DNA of 64,000 nucleotides from CAYMCO01 sp964388955 (GTDB lineage: Bacteria > Chloroflexota > Anaerolineae > Anaerolineales > E44-bin32). Made by a program: the position numbers and the translations under genes. Within the stretch, counting starts at the first letter, position 1. Each line of letters begins with the position of its first letter. The notes below the pieces were generated by a model that was not told where the DNA came from, searched no databases, and saw only the letters and a program-made list of their open reading frames with translations. Below, in pieces: positions 52,082 through 61,055 of the stretch. Location: the NCBI GenBank assembly GCA_964388955.1, contig CAYMCO010000011.1:58589-122588 (forward strand), given 5' to 3'.

Positions 52082-53794
52082 TCAATCTGATTCCTGAATT
52101 CGATATCCGCTGGCCAGGGATTCTCCTCGCGGGGTCAAATCTGGATCCAGCCGGGGAGCGCAGGGGATGGGAGCGTCCCAACATTGATCGCCCTCCTGCG
52201 GCGTATAGATTTCCTGCCCTCCCAATTCGTGACTGATTGTCTGGACCTTTGGGTATCGGGCGGGTCGGATCAGGCGGGATTCGATGATCTCGGGGGTGAT
52301 GAAGGCCAGGCTAACGAGGTGGACCGCGATGGCGCCGGCCACCGCGACAGCGAGGAAGAGTGGGCGCATGGGATGGAATCGGTCGAGAGCCCACGCCATC
52401 AGGGGAGAGAGGGTCAGGGCGAGGGAGATCCCCAGCACCGGGTATCCAAAGCGAACATATGGCGCGGAATAGACCCAATATGCAACGCCTGCGCCACAGA
52501 TGATATAGGGCAGCCAGAAGGCGAGCCCCCTCGTCTTCGAGAGTGGCTTCGCCCCCTGGGCGAGCCAGAACGTGGACAGAAAGGCCACCAGCGAAGCCGC
52601 AGAGAGAATGAGCAACTGTTGGTCGAAGTTCTCTTGTTTTCGAAACCAGCGGGGCATCCACCGCCAGATCGGCTCGCCCAGGATCTCCCTGTCCACCCTG
52701 CCTGGATTCCGGGCCCAACTTCGATCGCCGATCAAGCGGGTGAGGACTTGGTCCTTCGGGATTTTCCAATCGAAGGAGAACAGGTCTAGGGGAGCAAAGG
52801 GATATATCAGGTAGCCCGAGAGGATTATCCCGCGTATTGCCCAGGGAAGGATGATCGCCAACACCAGTATGGAGGAGGGGGCAACCGTCCTCCATTGGCC
52901 TCGCCTGATTTCGGAAAGCAGGATGGCGGCCGGGAGCAGCAGGAGGGGTGCGGCCGTCACCTTCAAGGTGATTGCATAGATTGACAAGCTGAACAGAACG
53001 ACGGAATGGAGATCGAACTGCCAGCTCTCCTCCCGCTCCCATTTTTCCACCCACAGCAAGATCACCACCCAGAAGATGAGTGATGTGGGCATGTCCGTGC
53101 TCGGGGAGGATAACTCCCGGCTGAACAGCCGCCGGGATGCGAAGATCAATACCAGGCTCATCAGGCTGGATAGCTGCATCTCACCCTGGAGCAGGGCATT
53201 GAATCGATCGAGCAGGAGCAGCAAGGTGAGGAGCAGAAGCAAGCTGCCAGCGATGTGGAATGAACTGAAAGGGAGGAATGAAAGCCCCGTCAGGCTCACG
53301 AGCGGAAACCAGACGGAGTTGTATGCCAGTCGGGCGTGCAGGTTGCCCAGGCCGGGGACTGTGCCGTAGGCCTCGATCCAGCGAAGGGCCTGCGCGTGAT
53401 AGAGCCCGGTGTCGTAATTCAGCGGGATATCGGTTGATTTGGTCAGTCCGAAAAGCAGCGCGGCGACAAAGATAGCCCACAATATCGGATGCCAGCCTCG
53501 AAGTCGGTGCAAACTGGATCGGAGATAGGGGAGCAGCCCGCTGCGGAAGGCCGACAGCAGAAGCAATCCACCAGCAACTACGATGCCGTTGGCGACGAGA
53601 TCGACCCCCCTGAAGATGGCGATCGTCTCTGTGATCAGCCCGGTGGCGCAGAAACCCACCAGGGCCAGCAGAGGCAGATCGGGGAGACGTTGGTCGTGTA
53701 GCCCGAAGAGTCTACGGCAGAAGCCGATCGCAACGTAGCCATAGATGATCGAGAGAAAGCTGAAGTAGAGCCATCCGAGAAAGGTCGTCAGCAT
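52082..53794 (-). CDS. LIC_10190-like polytopic membrane protein
   Basis: A 570-aa protein with about 12 hydrophobic segments. The extracytoplasmic loop NYDTGLYHAQALRWIEAYGT and VPGLGNLHARLAYNSVWF is the family motif of LIC_10190-type proteins, which resemble PMT/GT-C glycosyltransferases. The Asp in NYDTGLYH is a plausible catalytic residue by analogy with GT-C enzymes. A hydrophilic C-terminus follows (HELGGQEIYTPQEGDQCWD). It probably glycosylates a cell-surface target; inference from family and topology only. Confidence 0.78.
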   Translation of the reverse strand: MLTTFLGWLYFSFLSIIYGYVAIGFCRRLFGLHDQRLPDLPLLALVGFCATGLITETIAIFRGVDLVANGIVVAGGLLLLSAFRSGLLPYLRSSLHRLRGWHPILWAIFVAALLFGLTKSTDIPLNYDTGLYHAQALRWIEAYGTVPGLGNLHARLAYNSVWFPLVSLTGLSFLPFSSFHIAGSLLLLLTLLLLLDRFNALLQGEMQLSSLMSLVLIFASRRLFSRELSSPSTDMPTSLIFWVVILLWVEKWEREESWQFDLHSVVLFSLSIYAITLKVTAAPLLLLPAAILLSEIRRGQWRTVAPSSILVLAIILPWAIRGIILSGYLIYPFAPLDLFSFDWKIPKDQVLTRLIGDRSWARNPGRVDREILGEPIWRWMPRWFRKQENFDQQLLILSAASLVAFLSTFWLAQGAKPLSKTRGLAFWLPYIICGAGVAYWVYSAPYVRFGYPVLGISLALTLSPLMAWALDRFHPMRPLFLAVAVAGAIAVHLVSLAFITPEIIESRLIRPARYPKVQTISHELGGQEIYTPQEGDQCWDAPIPCAPRLDPDLTPRGESLASGYRIQESD

Positions 53795-54340
53795 TGGCGC
53801 GTCCGCCCATTCTGTGCCCCCTCCCGAAGACGCTGGATCAGGGGATTTCCGTTAACCTGGATCAACCAGGCTCCTTTGTCAACCTCCGCCGGGGAAATCA
53901 CCGAGCCATTGGTGTGAGATCCCTGGTCTGCCGAGCGGAGTACAGCTCCGCAGATCGTGGGATGAGCTCATCAATTCCCCTTTCGCGGCAATCGATCTCA
54001 CCTTTTCCGCCGATTGTGGCCTGTTGCGGGAGACGACGGTGGGCTAGGCAGGTCTCTCCGCTCGAAATGAAATCCCGCCGACCTACGAGCGATCATAGGC
54101 CGACGGGGGCGCCTGTTGGCATTAGTGTACGCCGCTCAGGTGGGGAGGTCAAGGGCAGAGCATGGGGCGGGGGCAATGAAGAGCGAGCCGGCGGGCACGG
54201 GAGCATGGGAGCAGGGGAGGAAGGGGGGAGGGGAGCCCGGACGCAGGGGGGCAAGGGAGCGCGGGAGCCGGAGCGTTGTGCGCATTGCGCAATGCGCAAG
54301 ACGCATACCGCGGAGCGGGTCGCAGGTGGAAGGTTGCGTG
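53795..54340. repeat. Intergenic region with GGGAGCA and GCGCATTGCGC word clusters
   Basis: No supported gene. GGGAGCATGGGAGCAGGGG (54199-54217) differs from 10197-10215 at one of 19 bases. GCGCATTGCGCAATGCGCA lies at 54280-54298, and CGCAGGTGGAAGGTTGCG at 54321-54338, close to the end of pstB. Confidence 0.75.
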
Positions 54341-55177
54341 TTATCCGAACCGCCCTTGGATATAATCCTCGGTTCTCTTGTCCCGCGGGTTGGTGAAGAT
54401 GGACCTCCCGGGGCCAAATTCAACCAGCCGTCCTCCCAGGAAGAAAGCCGCGTAATCCGCTGTCCGCGCCGCTTGCTGTACCGAGTGCGGGACGAGAACG
54501 ATGGTGTATTGCTCCTTGAGCTGCTGCAGCGAAGCCTCCACCTTGCTGGTCGAGATAGGGTCTAAACCCGAGGTGGGCTCGTCCAGCAGGATGATCTCAG
54601 GCTCCAGCGCAATGGATCTTGCCAGACAGAGACGCTGCTGCTGGCCACCGGAAAGCTCGATGGCCGGGTCGTCCAATCGGTCCCATACCTCGTCCCACAG
54701 CGCGGCCGCCCTCAGGCTCAATTCCACGGCCTCATCCAGCCGCGCTGGGCTGCGCTCACCGGCCAGCTCCAGGCCGTAGGTTACATTTCTCCGGATGCTC
54801 ATCGGAAGCACCACGGGGCGCGCAAAGACCATGGCAACCCGGCGTCGGAGACCGATGGTGTCGATCGCCGGGTCGAGCACGTTCTGCCCATCGAGCAATA
54901 CACCTCCGGACACTTCGGCCACGTCCGCCAAATCATTCAGCCGGTTGATGCATCGCAGCAGTGTGGACTTACCCCCGCCCGCCGGGCCAAATAGGACGGT
55001 GATCACGTTCTGGCGGATATCCAGGCTGATGCCCACCAAGGCCTCGGTGCCGTCGGAATAGGAGAGGTTGAGATCTTGGATGGAAATCTTGACCGGCAGA
55101 TCGAGGCCGGGATCCGCCCTCGCATCGGACGGCAGGAAGATCTGCCCTCTGGAGTGGGCTCTCGTCTCGCTCACCAT
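54341..55177 (-). CDS. pstB: Phosphate ABC transporter ATP-binding protein (1)
   Basis: A 278-aa ATPase with Walker A GPAGGGKST, signature LSGGQQQR and Walker B ILLDEPTSGLDP. Its H-loop region reads VLVPHSVQQAARTADY, slightly off the usual VTHNMQQA. It is the last gene of pstS-C-A-B and overlaps pstA by 7 bp. Compared with the second copy, it has a longer N-terminus (VSETRAHSRGQIFLPSDARA) and an Ala/Gly-rich P-loop. Confidence 0.93.
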   Translation of the reverse strand: MVSETRAHSRGQIFLPSDARADPGLDLPVKISIQDLNLSYSDGTEALVGISLDIRQNVITVLFGPAGGGKSTLLRCINRLNDLADVAEVSGGVLLDGQNVLDPAIDTIGLRRRVAMVFARPVVLPMSIRRNVTYGLELAGERSPARLDEAVELSLRAAALWDEVWDRLDDPAIELSGGQQQRLCLARSIALEPEIILLDEPTSGLDPISTSKVEASLQQLKEQYTIVLVPHSVQQAARTADYAAFFLGGRLVEFGPGRSIFTNPRDKRTEDYIQGRFG

Positions 55178-56055
55178 TGCCTCCTCGCACGTGCCCGCGA
55201 GCGGATGACAGTTGCGATCATATTCATGGAGAGGACGAAAGCCAGGAGCACCAGCGCGGTGCCGTACTGGATCTTGATCGGCATCCCGGGAACCTGGGTG
55301 GAGATCACGAAGAGGTGGTACGGCAGCGCCATGGTGGTGTCAAACACCGACGTAGGAATGCGCGGCAGGAAAAAGGCCGCGGCGGTGAAGAGGATCGGCG
55401 CTGTCTCCCCGGCAGCTCGCTCAAGACCGAGTATGACCCCCGTCAGGATGCCGGGCAGCGCTTGTGGGAGGACGATGCGCCGGATGGTCTGCCACTTGGT
55501 GCCTCCCAAAGAAATGCTGACCACCCGGAAGCTCTGGGGAACGGCGCGCAGCGCCTCCTCCGCGGTGCTGATCACAACCGGCAATGTCATAATCGCCAGG
55601 GTCAAGGAGCCCGCCAGGATGCTGGTGCCGAAGTGCAAGAAGAGCACGAACAAGCCCAGGCCGAAGAGGCCATAGACCACCGAGGGGATGCCGGCCAGGT
55701 TGATGATCGCGACCCGGATAACGCGCGTCCATTCGTTGTCTGGAGCGTACTCGGCGAGGTATATGGCCGCTCCAACTCCCAGCGGCACCGCAACGATGCC
55801 GGTTCCCAAGGTGAGCCAGAAAGTGCCGACAATCGCGGGCATGATCCCGCCGGCCCGCATGCCATCCTGGGGAGCTTGCAGGACGAAATCCAAGTTGATG
55901 GCCGCCATGCCCTGCCAGGCGACATATCCGAGGACGAGTACGATCGGGAGCACGGTGACCAGCGCAGCGAGCGTGAGGACCGCAAACCCCAATGTCTGCC
56001 TTCGCAGGCGGCGGGTGGGGCGAGTCTCAGGGCGGGGCGCCGGAAGGGATGTCAT
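55171..56055 (-). CDS. pstA: Phosphate ABC transporter permease PstA
   Basis: A 294-aa permease with six membrane segments and the EAA-loop LGGTKWQTIRRIVLPQALPG. The start ATG at 56055 overlaps the pstC stop by 4 bp (ATGA); the frame continues upstream inside pstC and is ignored. It forms the channel with PstC. Confidence 0.94.
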   Translation of the reverse strand: MTSLPAPRPETRPTRRLRRQTLGFAVLTLAALVTVLPIVLVLGYVAWQGMAAINLDFVLQAPQDGMRAGGIMPAIVGTFWLTLGTGIVAVPLGVGAAIYLAEYAPDNEWTRVIRVAIINLAGIPSVVYGLFGLGLFVLFLHFGTSILAGSLTLAIMTLPVVISTAEEALRAVPQSFRVVSISLGGTKWQTIRRIVLPQALPGILTGVILGLERAAGETAPILFTAAAFFLPRIPTSVFDTTMALPYHLFVISTQVPGMPIKIQYGTALVLLAFVLSMNMIATVIRSRARARRQW

Positions 56056-56945
56056 GACAGCACGCGCTCCGCCCGCTTTCGCTGTCTGAAGACCACACTG
56101 GCCGCCGCCATATTGACGGCCGCGGAGATGATGAACAGGATAATGCCGATCAAGAACAAAGTGTGATAGTGCACGCTGCCGTTGGCGACTTCTCCCATCT
56201 CGGCGGCGATCGTGGCAGTCATTGTCCGTACGGGGGCGAACAGGGCGTTTAACCCAGCGGGCAGCACGGGAGCGTTCCCTGTCACCATCATCACGGTCAT
56301 CGTCTCTCCGAGTGCCCGGCCAATGCCCAACATGACCGCGGTGAGCACGCCCGAGCGAGCGGCTGGCAGAGTGACCCGCCAAATGGTCTGCCATTCGGTG
56401 GCCCCCAGCGCCAGGGAGGCGTCCCGGTAGGTCCTTGGCACGGCGTCGAGCGCGTCCTCTGCCACGCTCACGATGGTGGGGATCGATATCCCACCGAGCA
56501 GGAGCGCTCCGGTGAAGGCCGTCAGACCCGTCGGTACGTTCAGAGTCGTTCGCACAATGGGCGCCAATACCAGGATGCCGATGAAGCCGAGCAGGACGGA
56601 GGGCAGTCCGCCGAGGATCTCCACAAGGGGTTTGAGGAGTTCGCGCATCCAGCGAGGTGCCACTTCAGCGATGAAGACGGCGGAAGCCAGACCCAACGGC
56701 ACGGCGATGAGTGCGGCCCCGATGGTCACAACCAGCGATCCGCCGATCAAGGGCAGCAGACCGAAGTAGTTTTCAATGGGATACCAGCGCACGCTCACCA
56801 GGCTCCGCACCGGGACCTCCAGCAAACCTGGGAGACCTTCGCGCGCCAGGAAGAAGAAGATCAACACCACGAACAAGATGCTGGAATAGCCCGCCGCTTT
56901 GATCAGACTGCTGATGAGAACTTCGCGCCACGAAATGCTGCGCAT
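56052..56945 (-). CDS. pstC: Phosphate ABC transporter permease PstC
   Basis: A 297-aa permease with six membrane segments; EAA-loop LGATEWQTIWRVTLPAARSG and the PstC-typical GIGRALGETMTVMMVTGN. Starts 9 bp after pstS. Coupled translation with pstA. Confidence 0.94.
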   Translation of the reverse strand: MRSISWREVLISSLIKAAGYSSILFVVLIFFFLAREGLPGLLEVPVRSLVSVRWYPIENYFGLLPLIGGSLVVTIGAALIAVPLGLASAVFIAEVAPRWMRELLKPLVEILGGLPSVLLGFIGILVLAPIVRTTLNVPTGLTAFTGALLLGGISIPTIVSVAEDALDAVPRTYRDASLALGATEWQTIWRVTLPAARSGVLTAVMLGIGRALGETMTVMMVTGNAPVLPAGLNALFAPVRTMTATIAAEMGEVANGSVHYHTLFLIGIILFIISAAVNMAAASVVFRQRKRAERVLS

Positions 56946-56954
56946 GCCCGCCCT

Positions 56955-57848
56955 CTATTGGGTAATGGGAACGAACCCGAGCTCAGCTACGATGGACTGC
57001 GCTTGTTGGCCGCGGATCCAGTTCAGGTACGCCTGGATCTGCCCACCCGGCTCGCCGGCCGTGTACATATACAGATCCCGGGCGATCGGGTATTGGCCGC
57101 TGTTCACGGTTTCGGCGGAGGGAAGCACGTACGGTCTATCCTCCCCGCTGGACACGGCCACGACCTTGACCTCCGGAGTGACGTAGCCGAGCCCATCGTA
57201 TCCAATGGCATTGGGATTCTGGCGGACCTCGGCCGTGATCCCCTCTGAGGAAGGCAGGAGCAGGGTATCCATCGAGAATAGCGTGTGATTGTCCTTCTCG
57301 CCCTTCCGAAGGACGTTTTCCAGGAAGAACACATGTGTTCCCGAATTCGTCTCTCTTGAGAGACGCACGATGGGGCGGTCCTCCCCGCCGACCTGCGCCC
57401 AATTATCGATCGCACCGCTGTAGATATCCGAAATCTGATCAATTGTGAGAGCTTCAACCGGGTTGTCTCGGTTGACCACCACCGCGATGGCATCCCGTGC
57501 AACAGTAAATTCCACGGGGGTAACACCGTTGGATTCGGCTTGGGCGCGTTCCTCTTCCTTCATTTGCCGCGAAGCGTTGGCGATGTCGACCGTCCCGTTG
57601 ATCAGCGCTGCGATACCAGTCCCAGAGCCACCTCCGGTGACTGAAATGCTGATCTCGGGGTGTTCCTTCTGATAGGCTTCCGCCCATGCCAATGCCAGGT
57701 TGACCATCGTGTCTGACCCTTTGTTGACCAAGGCCTCGCCGGCAAAGGACCCCTCGGACCCTTCAGCCGAGGGTTGCGAACAAGCGCTGACCAAGCTGAC
57801 GAGAAGGAGCAGGGCGATAGCTAATCGTCTTGAACGGAGGGTCCTCAT
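56955..57848 (-). CDS. pstS: Phosphate-binding lipoprotein PstS
   Basis: A 297-aa periplasmic-type binding protein with lipobox LVSLVSACSQ. The phosphate-binding loops are visible: KGSDTMVNL, TGGGSGTGIAAL, ANASRQMKEEE and RLSRETNSGTH. It captures inorganic phosphate for PstC/PstA. The promoter TTGAAG-17-TATAAT ends 10 bp before the ATG, so the message would have almost no leader. Confidence 0.95.
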   Translation of the reverse strand: MRTLRSRRLAIALLLLVSLVSACSQPSAEGSEGSFAGEALVNKGSDTMVNLALAWAEAYQKEHPEISISVTGGGSGTGIAALINGTVDIANASRQMKEEERAQAESNGVTPVEFTVARDAIAVVVNRDNPVEALTIDQISDIYSGAIDNWAQVGGEDRPIVRLSRETNSGTHVFFLENVLRKGEKDNHTLFSMDTLLLPSSEGITAEVRQNPNAIGYDGLGYVTPEVKVVAVSSGEDRPYVLPSAETVNSGQYPIARDLYMYTAGEPGGQIQAYLNWIRGQQAQSIVAELGFVPITQ

Positions 57849-57858
57849 CGACGGGGGG

Positions 57859-57887
57859 ATTATAGATCGGGGTGCGTTCGGCTTCAA
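57859..57887 (-). promoter_or_regulatory. Promoter of the pst operon
   Basis: Minus strand: -35 TTGAAG (57882-57887), 17-bp spacer, -10 TATAAT (57859-57864). Predicted start near 57852, four bases before the ATG. No clear Pho-box repeat is seen in the 80-bp divergent interval. Confidence 0.7.
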
Positions 57888-57928
57888 GGAGCGGGAAGGA
57901 TCGCAGTGCTTGGTGTAAAATCCAAGCC

Positions 57929-58702
57929 ATGATCGAACGAGAACGCGCCCCCAAGATCGTGGTGCGGGACCTGAGCTTCTACTATGGGTCATTCAGGGCG
58001 CTGAAAGATATCTCCATCGACGTTCGTCAGCATGAGATTACCGCGTTGATCGGCCCTTCGGGCTGTGGAAAATCCACCTTCTTGCGATGTCTGAATCGCA
58101 TGAATGATCTGATCGCCGAAACGCGGGTCGAAGGCACGGTGCTCATGGATGGCCGGAATATCTATGGGCCCGAAACAAACGTAGTCGATCTTCGGCATCG
58201 AGTGGGCATGGTGTTCCAGCGCCCCAACCCTTTCCCGAAATCGGTCTTTGAGAACGTGGCCTATGGTCCGAAGGTGCTCGGATTGGCAAATGGGCAACTG
58301 GACTTGGAAGAGCTTGTGGAATCCTCCCTTCGGCGTGCGGCCCTGTGGGAGGATGTGGCGGGGGATCTCAAGAGAAATGCATTGGATCTCTCGCTTGGGG
58401 AGCAGCAGCGGCTCTGCATCGCTCGCGTGATCGCAGTGGAACCCGATGTCATTCTGATGGATGAGCCGTGCTCGGCGCTGGACCCGATCGCGACGTTGAA
58501 AATCGAGGATCTGATGCAGCAGCTCAAGGAGCGCTATACGATCGTGATCGTGACTCACAATATGCAGCAAGCAGCCCGGGTCTCGGATCGCACCGGCCTG
58601 TTCTGGCTCGGGGAGTTGGTGGAGTTCGGGGACACGCCCCAGATCTTCACCCGCCCAAGGGTGAAGCGTACGGAGGAATACATCACCGGCCGTCTTGGGT
58701 AG
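57929..58702 (+). CDS. pstB: Phosphate ABC transporter ATP-binding protein (2)
   Basis: A 257-aa second PstB, divergently transcribed from the pst operon. Walker A is GPSGCGKST and Walker B VILMDEPCSALDP, both normal, but the ABC signature reads LSLGEQQR instead of LSGGQQQR. Its H-loop VTHNMQQAARVSDR is canonical. It could replace PstB(1) under other conditions or form a mixed ATPase pair. Start at 57929; a TAAAAT box lies just upstream (57916-57921). Confidence 0.92.
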   Translation: MIERERAPKIVVRDLSFYYGSFRALKDISIDVRQHEITALIGPSGCGKSTFLRCLNRMNDLIAETRVEGTVLMDGRNIYGPETNVVDLRHRVGMVFQRPNPFPKSVFENVAYGPKVLGLANGQLDLEELVESSLRRAALWEDVAGDLKRNALDLSLGEQQRLCIARVIAVEPDVILMDEPCSALDPIATLKIEDLMQQLKERYTIVIVTHNMQQAARVSDRTGLFWLGELVEFGDTPQIFTRPRVKRTEEYITGRLG

Positions 58703-58899
58703 AGACGATTGCTTGGTTCGGGGGGCAAGGAGAGCGCGCTGGCCACAGCGAAGGGGGAGAATCCCCATGGAGCTGGCTCCCGGGTGGGCTCCATCTTGAA
58801 AGAGGACCAGCGCGCTCCGCCTCGAGCAAAGCGGGCTGAGGGAGTGACGTTTGTCACCAACGGCCCCAGGGAAGCGCTTAACCTATCCGGCATCCCTGA

Positions 58900-58926
58900 T
58901 TGAGAGAGCGGAATTTCGGCTATAAT
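58900..58926 (+). promoter_or_regulatory. Promoter of the riboflavin transporter operon
   Basis: TATAAT at 58921-58926 with a TTGAGA at 58900-58905 (spacing 15 bp); it lies about 30 bp before the riboswitch. Confidence 0.6.
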
Positions 58927-58950
58927 ATAACCGTGTAAAAAGTGAATAAC

Positions 58951-59074
58951 AGACCTTCGGGGCAAGGTGAGGGCGGAAGCCCAATTCCTGATCGGCGGTA
59001 GAGCCCGCGAGCACGTTAGTGCTGACCCGGTGCAACTCCGAGGCCGACGGTAAAGTCCGGATGGAAGAAGGTTC
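58951..59074 (+). ncRNA. FMN riboswitch (RFN element)
   Basis: The conserved RFN core is present: GACCTTCGGGGCAAGGTG at the start, GATCGGCGGTAGAGCCCGCG in the middle, GACCCGGTGCAACTCC and GAGGCCGACGGTAAAGTCCG, and GGATGGAAGAAGG closing the P1 stem. It binds flavin mononucleotide and should turn off the downstream transporter when FMN is plentiful. Its downstream genes are an importer, not riboflavin biosynthesis genes. Confidence 0.95.
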
Positions 59075-59113
59075 CAGATACAGCGAGCATGGCTCGCCAG
59101 GTTCTTGTTATGT

Positions 59114-59140
59114 GCCCCGGGGACGATTTGTCTTCGGGGC
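59114..59140 (+). promoter_or_regulatory. Expression-platform hairpin (possible antiterminator partner)
   Basis: GCCCCG ... CGGGGC hairpin between the aptamer and the terminator. Its 3' side, CTTCGGGGC, is nearly complementary to GCCCCGGAG in the 5' arm of the terminator, so the two structures may compete. Confidence 0.45.
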
Positions 59141-59184
59141 GGTCTTTTCCTGGCATGGGCCGAAATCTTACCGTGCTCGAATCG

Positions 59185-59223
59185 AATCCGCCCCGGAGGT
59201 TCCGCTTTGGGGCGGATTTTATT
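59185..59223 (+). terminator. Intrinsic terminator of the FMN riboswitch
   Basis: AATCCGCCCC-loop-GGGGCGGATT followed by TTATT, 28 bp before the first transporter gene. A transcription-attenuation mechanism is the simplest reading. Confidence 0.85.
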
Positions 59224-59251
59224 CGTCGGGGGAAGTGAGGGTGCTGGAGAC

Positions 59252-60049
59252 GTGAAAGATAGGAAGCGTGAAGGTGGCGCGACAAAGCGCAGGACGCAAC
59301 TGTGGCTGGTGCCTATGACGTTGTTGGCCGCGCTCTTGATCTGGCAAGCGCTGGTGCAATTGGCAGGCTTGCCGGCTTTCATCCTGCCAGCGCCCGGCGA
59401 GGTCGGTCGGCGGCTGGTCGGGGCTTTGGTGGATGGTAGCCTTCTGCGCCATACGGCGGCCACCATGATAGAGGTCGTGGGCGGGATGGCGATCGGCATC
59501 TTGGTAGCCACGAGCCTTGGCTATGTCCTGGCAAAATCCCCTCCGGTGGAAAGGATATTGGCCCCATATATCGTTGCCTCCCAATCGGTGCCGATTGTGG
59601 CGATCGCGCCGTTGTTGGTGATATGGTTCGGATCCGGCCGGTTGTCCAAGATCCTGATTTCAGCGTTGATTGTGTTTTTTCCCATCTTGGTGAACACCGT
59701 GGTAGGAGTGCGGAGCGTCCCAGAGGATCTCCGGGATCTGATGCGCTCCCTGCGGGCCACGCGCTGGCAGATGTTCTATCTATTGGAGGTCCCGGCGGCC
59801 ATGCCGGTGCTTTTGGGTGGGTTGAAAGTGGGGGCCACGCTTTCGGTAATCGGCGCGGTTGTAGGGGAGTTCGTGGCCGCGGACGAGGGCTTGGGCTTTC
59901 TGATCAATGTGGCCCGGGGGCTGTACGATACCTCTCTCGTATTTGTCTCGGTGTTCGTGCTGGTGACCATCGCACTGGGGTTCTACGCCCTTGTGGCTTT
60001 GATAGAGCGCTGGCTGCTTTCCTGGCAGAATGGGGGGCACGCCTCTTGA
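59252..60049 (+). CDS. ribX: Riboflavin ABC transporter permease RibX-like
   Basis: A 265-aa permease with six hydrophobic segments and the loop LRATRWQMFYLLEVPAAMPV characteristic of the SsuC/ThiX/RibX group. The start is a GTG at 59252, right after GGAG. Regulation by the FMN riboswitch and the following NMT1-like binding protein identify it as RibX, a transporter described in Chloroflexi. Confidence 0.88.
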   Translation: MKDRKREGGATKRRTQLWLVPMTLLAALLIWQALVQLAGLPAFILPAPGEVGRRLVGALVDGSLLRHTAATMIEVVGGMAIGILVATSLGYVLAKSPPVERILAPYIVASQSVPIVAIAPLLVIWFGSGRLSKILISALIVFFPILVNTVVGVRSVPEDLRDLMRSLRATRWQMFYLLEVPAAMPVLLGGLKVGATLSVIGAVVGEFVAADEGLGFLINVARGLYDTSLVFVSVFVLVTIALGFYALVALIERWLLSWQNGGHAS

Positions 60050-60074
60050 GGCCCCCGAAGGAGGGATGTCGATA

Positions 60075-61046
60075 ATGCTACGCCGTGGCCTTTTGCTCGT
60101 TTCCACGCTGATTCTCATGCTTGCAGCATGCAGCCCGACAGGGGGTGCCCCTGAGGTGACCCACATCCGGTTGCCCATGGGCTATATCCCCAATGTGCAG
60201 TTTGCGCCATTCTACGTGGCCGTGGAGCGGGGGTATTTCCGGGATGAGGGCATCGAGGTTGAGTTCGACTATTCATATGAAACGGATGGGGTCGCGCTGT
60301 TGGGCGCGGATGAGCTGCAGTTCTCGTTGGCGTCCGGTGAGCAGGTGCTCTTGGCGCGTGAACAGGGCCTGCCCGTCGTCTATGTCATGGGCTGGTGGCA
60401 GGATTTCCCCGTCGCAATCGTCGCGCCGGTCGATGGTGATATTGCGCGTCCAGAAGATCTGGTCGGGAAGCAGATCGGCATCCCGATTCTGGGCGGTGCC
60501 TCGTACATCGGGTTTCGGGCACTGATCGACGCTGTAGGAATCACCGAGGACTCCGTTGATTTGGAGTCGATCGGCTTCAATCAGGTGGAGGCATTGCTCA
60601 CAAACCAGGTGGATGCAGCGGTGGTCTATGCAGTGAACGAACCCTTTCAACTGGAGGCAGAGGGCATGGCGGTGAATGTCTTCGCCGTGAAGGATTACGT
60701 CAGTCTCGCCTCGAATGGCATCATCACCAACGAGAGAACCATCGCGGAGCATCCCGAGTTGGTGCGGGGCATGGTCCGGGCCGCCGTGCGCGGGGTGAGG
60801 GATGTGATTGAGGATCCGGATGCGGCATATGACATCTGCACCCAGTATGTGGAGGCGCTCGCGGAAGCGGATCAGGCTGTTCAGCGCAAAGTTCTGGCGG
60901 CGAGCATCGAATACTGGAGGGCCGATCCTCTGGGGCATATTGAAGAATCCGCCTGGAGCAATATGCAGCGCGTGCTGTTGAATATGGATCTAATTGAGAC
61001 GCCCATTGATGTCGGCGAGGCCTTCTCCAACGACTTCCTGCCGTAG
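60075..61046 (+). CDS. ribY: Riboflavin-binding lipoprotein RibY-like
   Basis: A 323-aa NMT1/THI5-like substrate-binding protein with lipobox LMLAACSP. Core: GYIPNVQFAPFYVAVERGYF, GIEVEFDYSYETDG, GASYIGFRALIDAVGI and NQVEALLTNQVDAAVVY. RibY proteins of this fold bind riboflavin; some relatives bind thiamine precursors, but the FMN riboswitch makes riboflavin the most likely ligand. Of two ATG codons (60066, 60075) the second fits the GGAGG spacing. Confidence 0.88.
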   Translation: MLRRGLLLVSTLILMLAACSPTGGAPEVTHIRLPMGYIPNVQFAPFYVAVERGYFRDEGIEVEFDYSYETDGVALLGADELQFSLASGEQVLLAREQGLPVVYVMGWWQDFPVAIVAPVDGDIARPEDLVGKQIGIPILGGASYIGFRALIDAVGITEDSVDLESIGFNQVEALLTNQVDAAVVYAVNEPFQLEAEGMAVNVFAVKDYVSLASNGIITNERTIAEHPELVRGMVRAAVRGVRDVIEDPDAAYDICTQYVEALAEADQAVQRKVLAASIEYWRADPLGHIEESAWSNMQRVLLNMDLIETPIDVGEAFSNDFLP

Positions 61047-61055
61047 GGAAATGAA

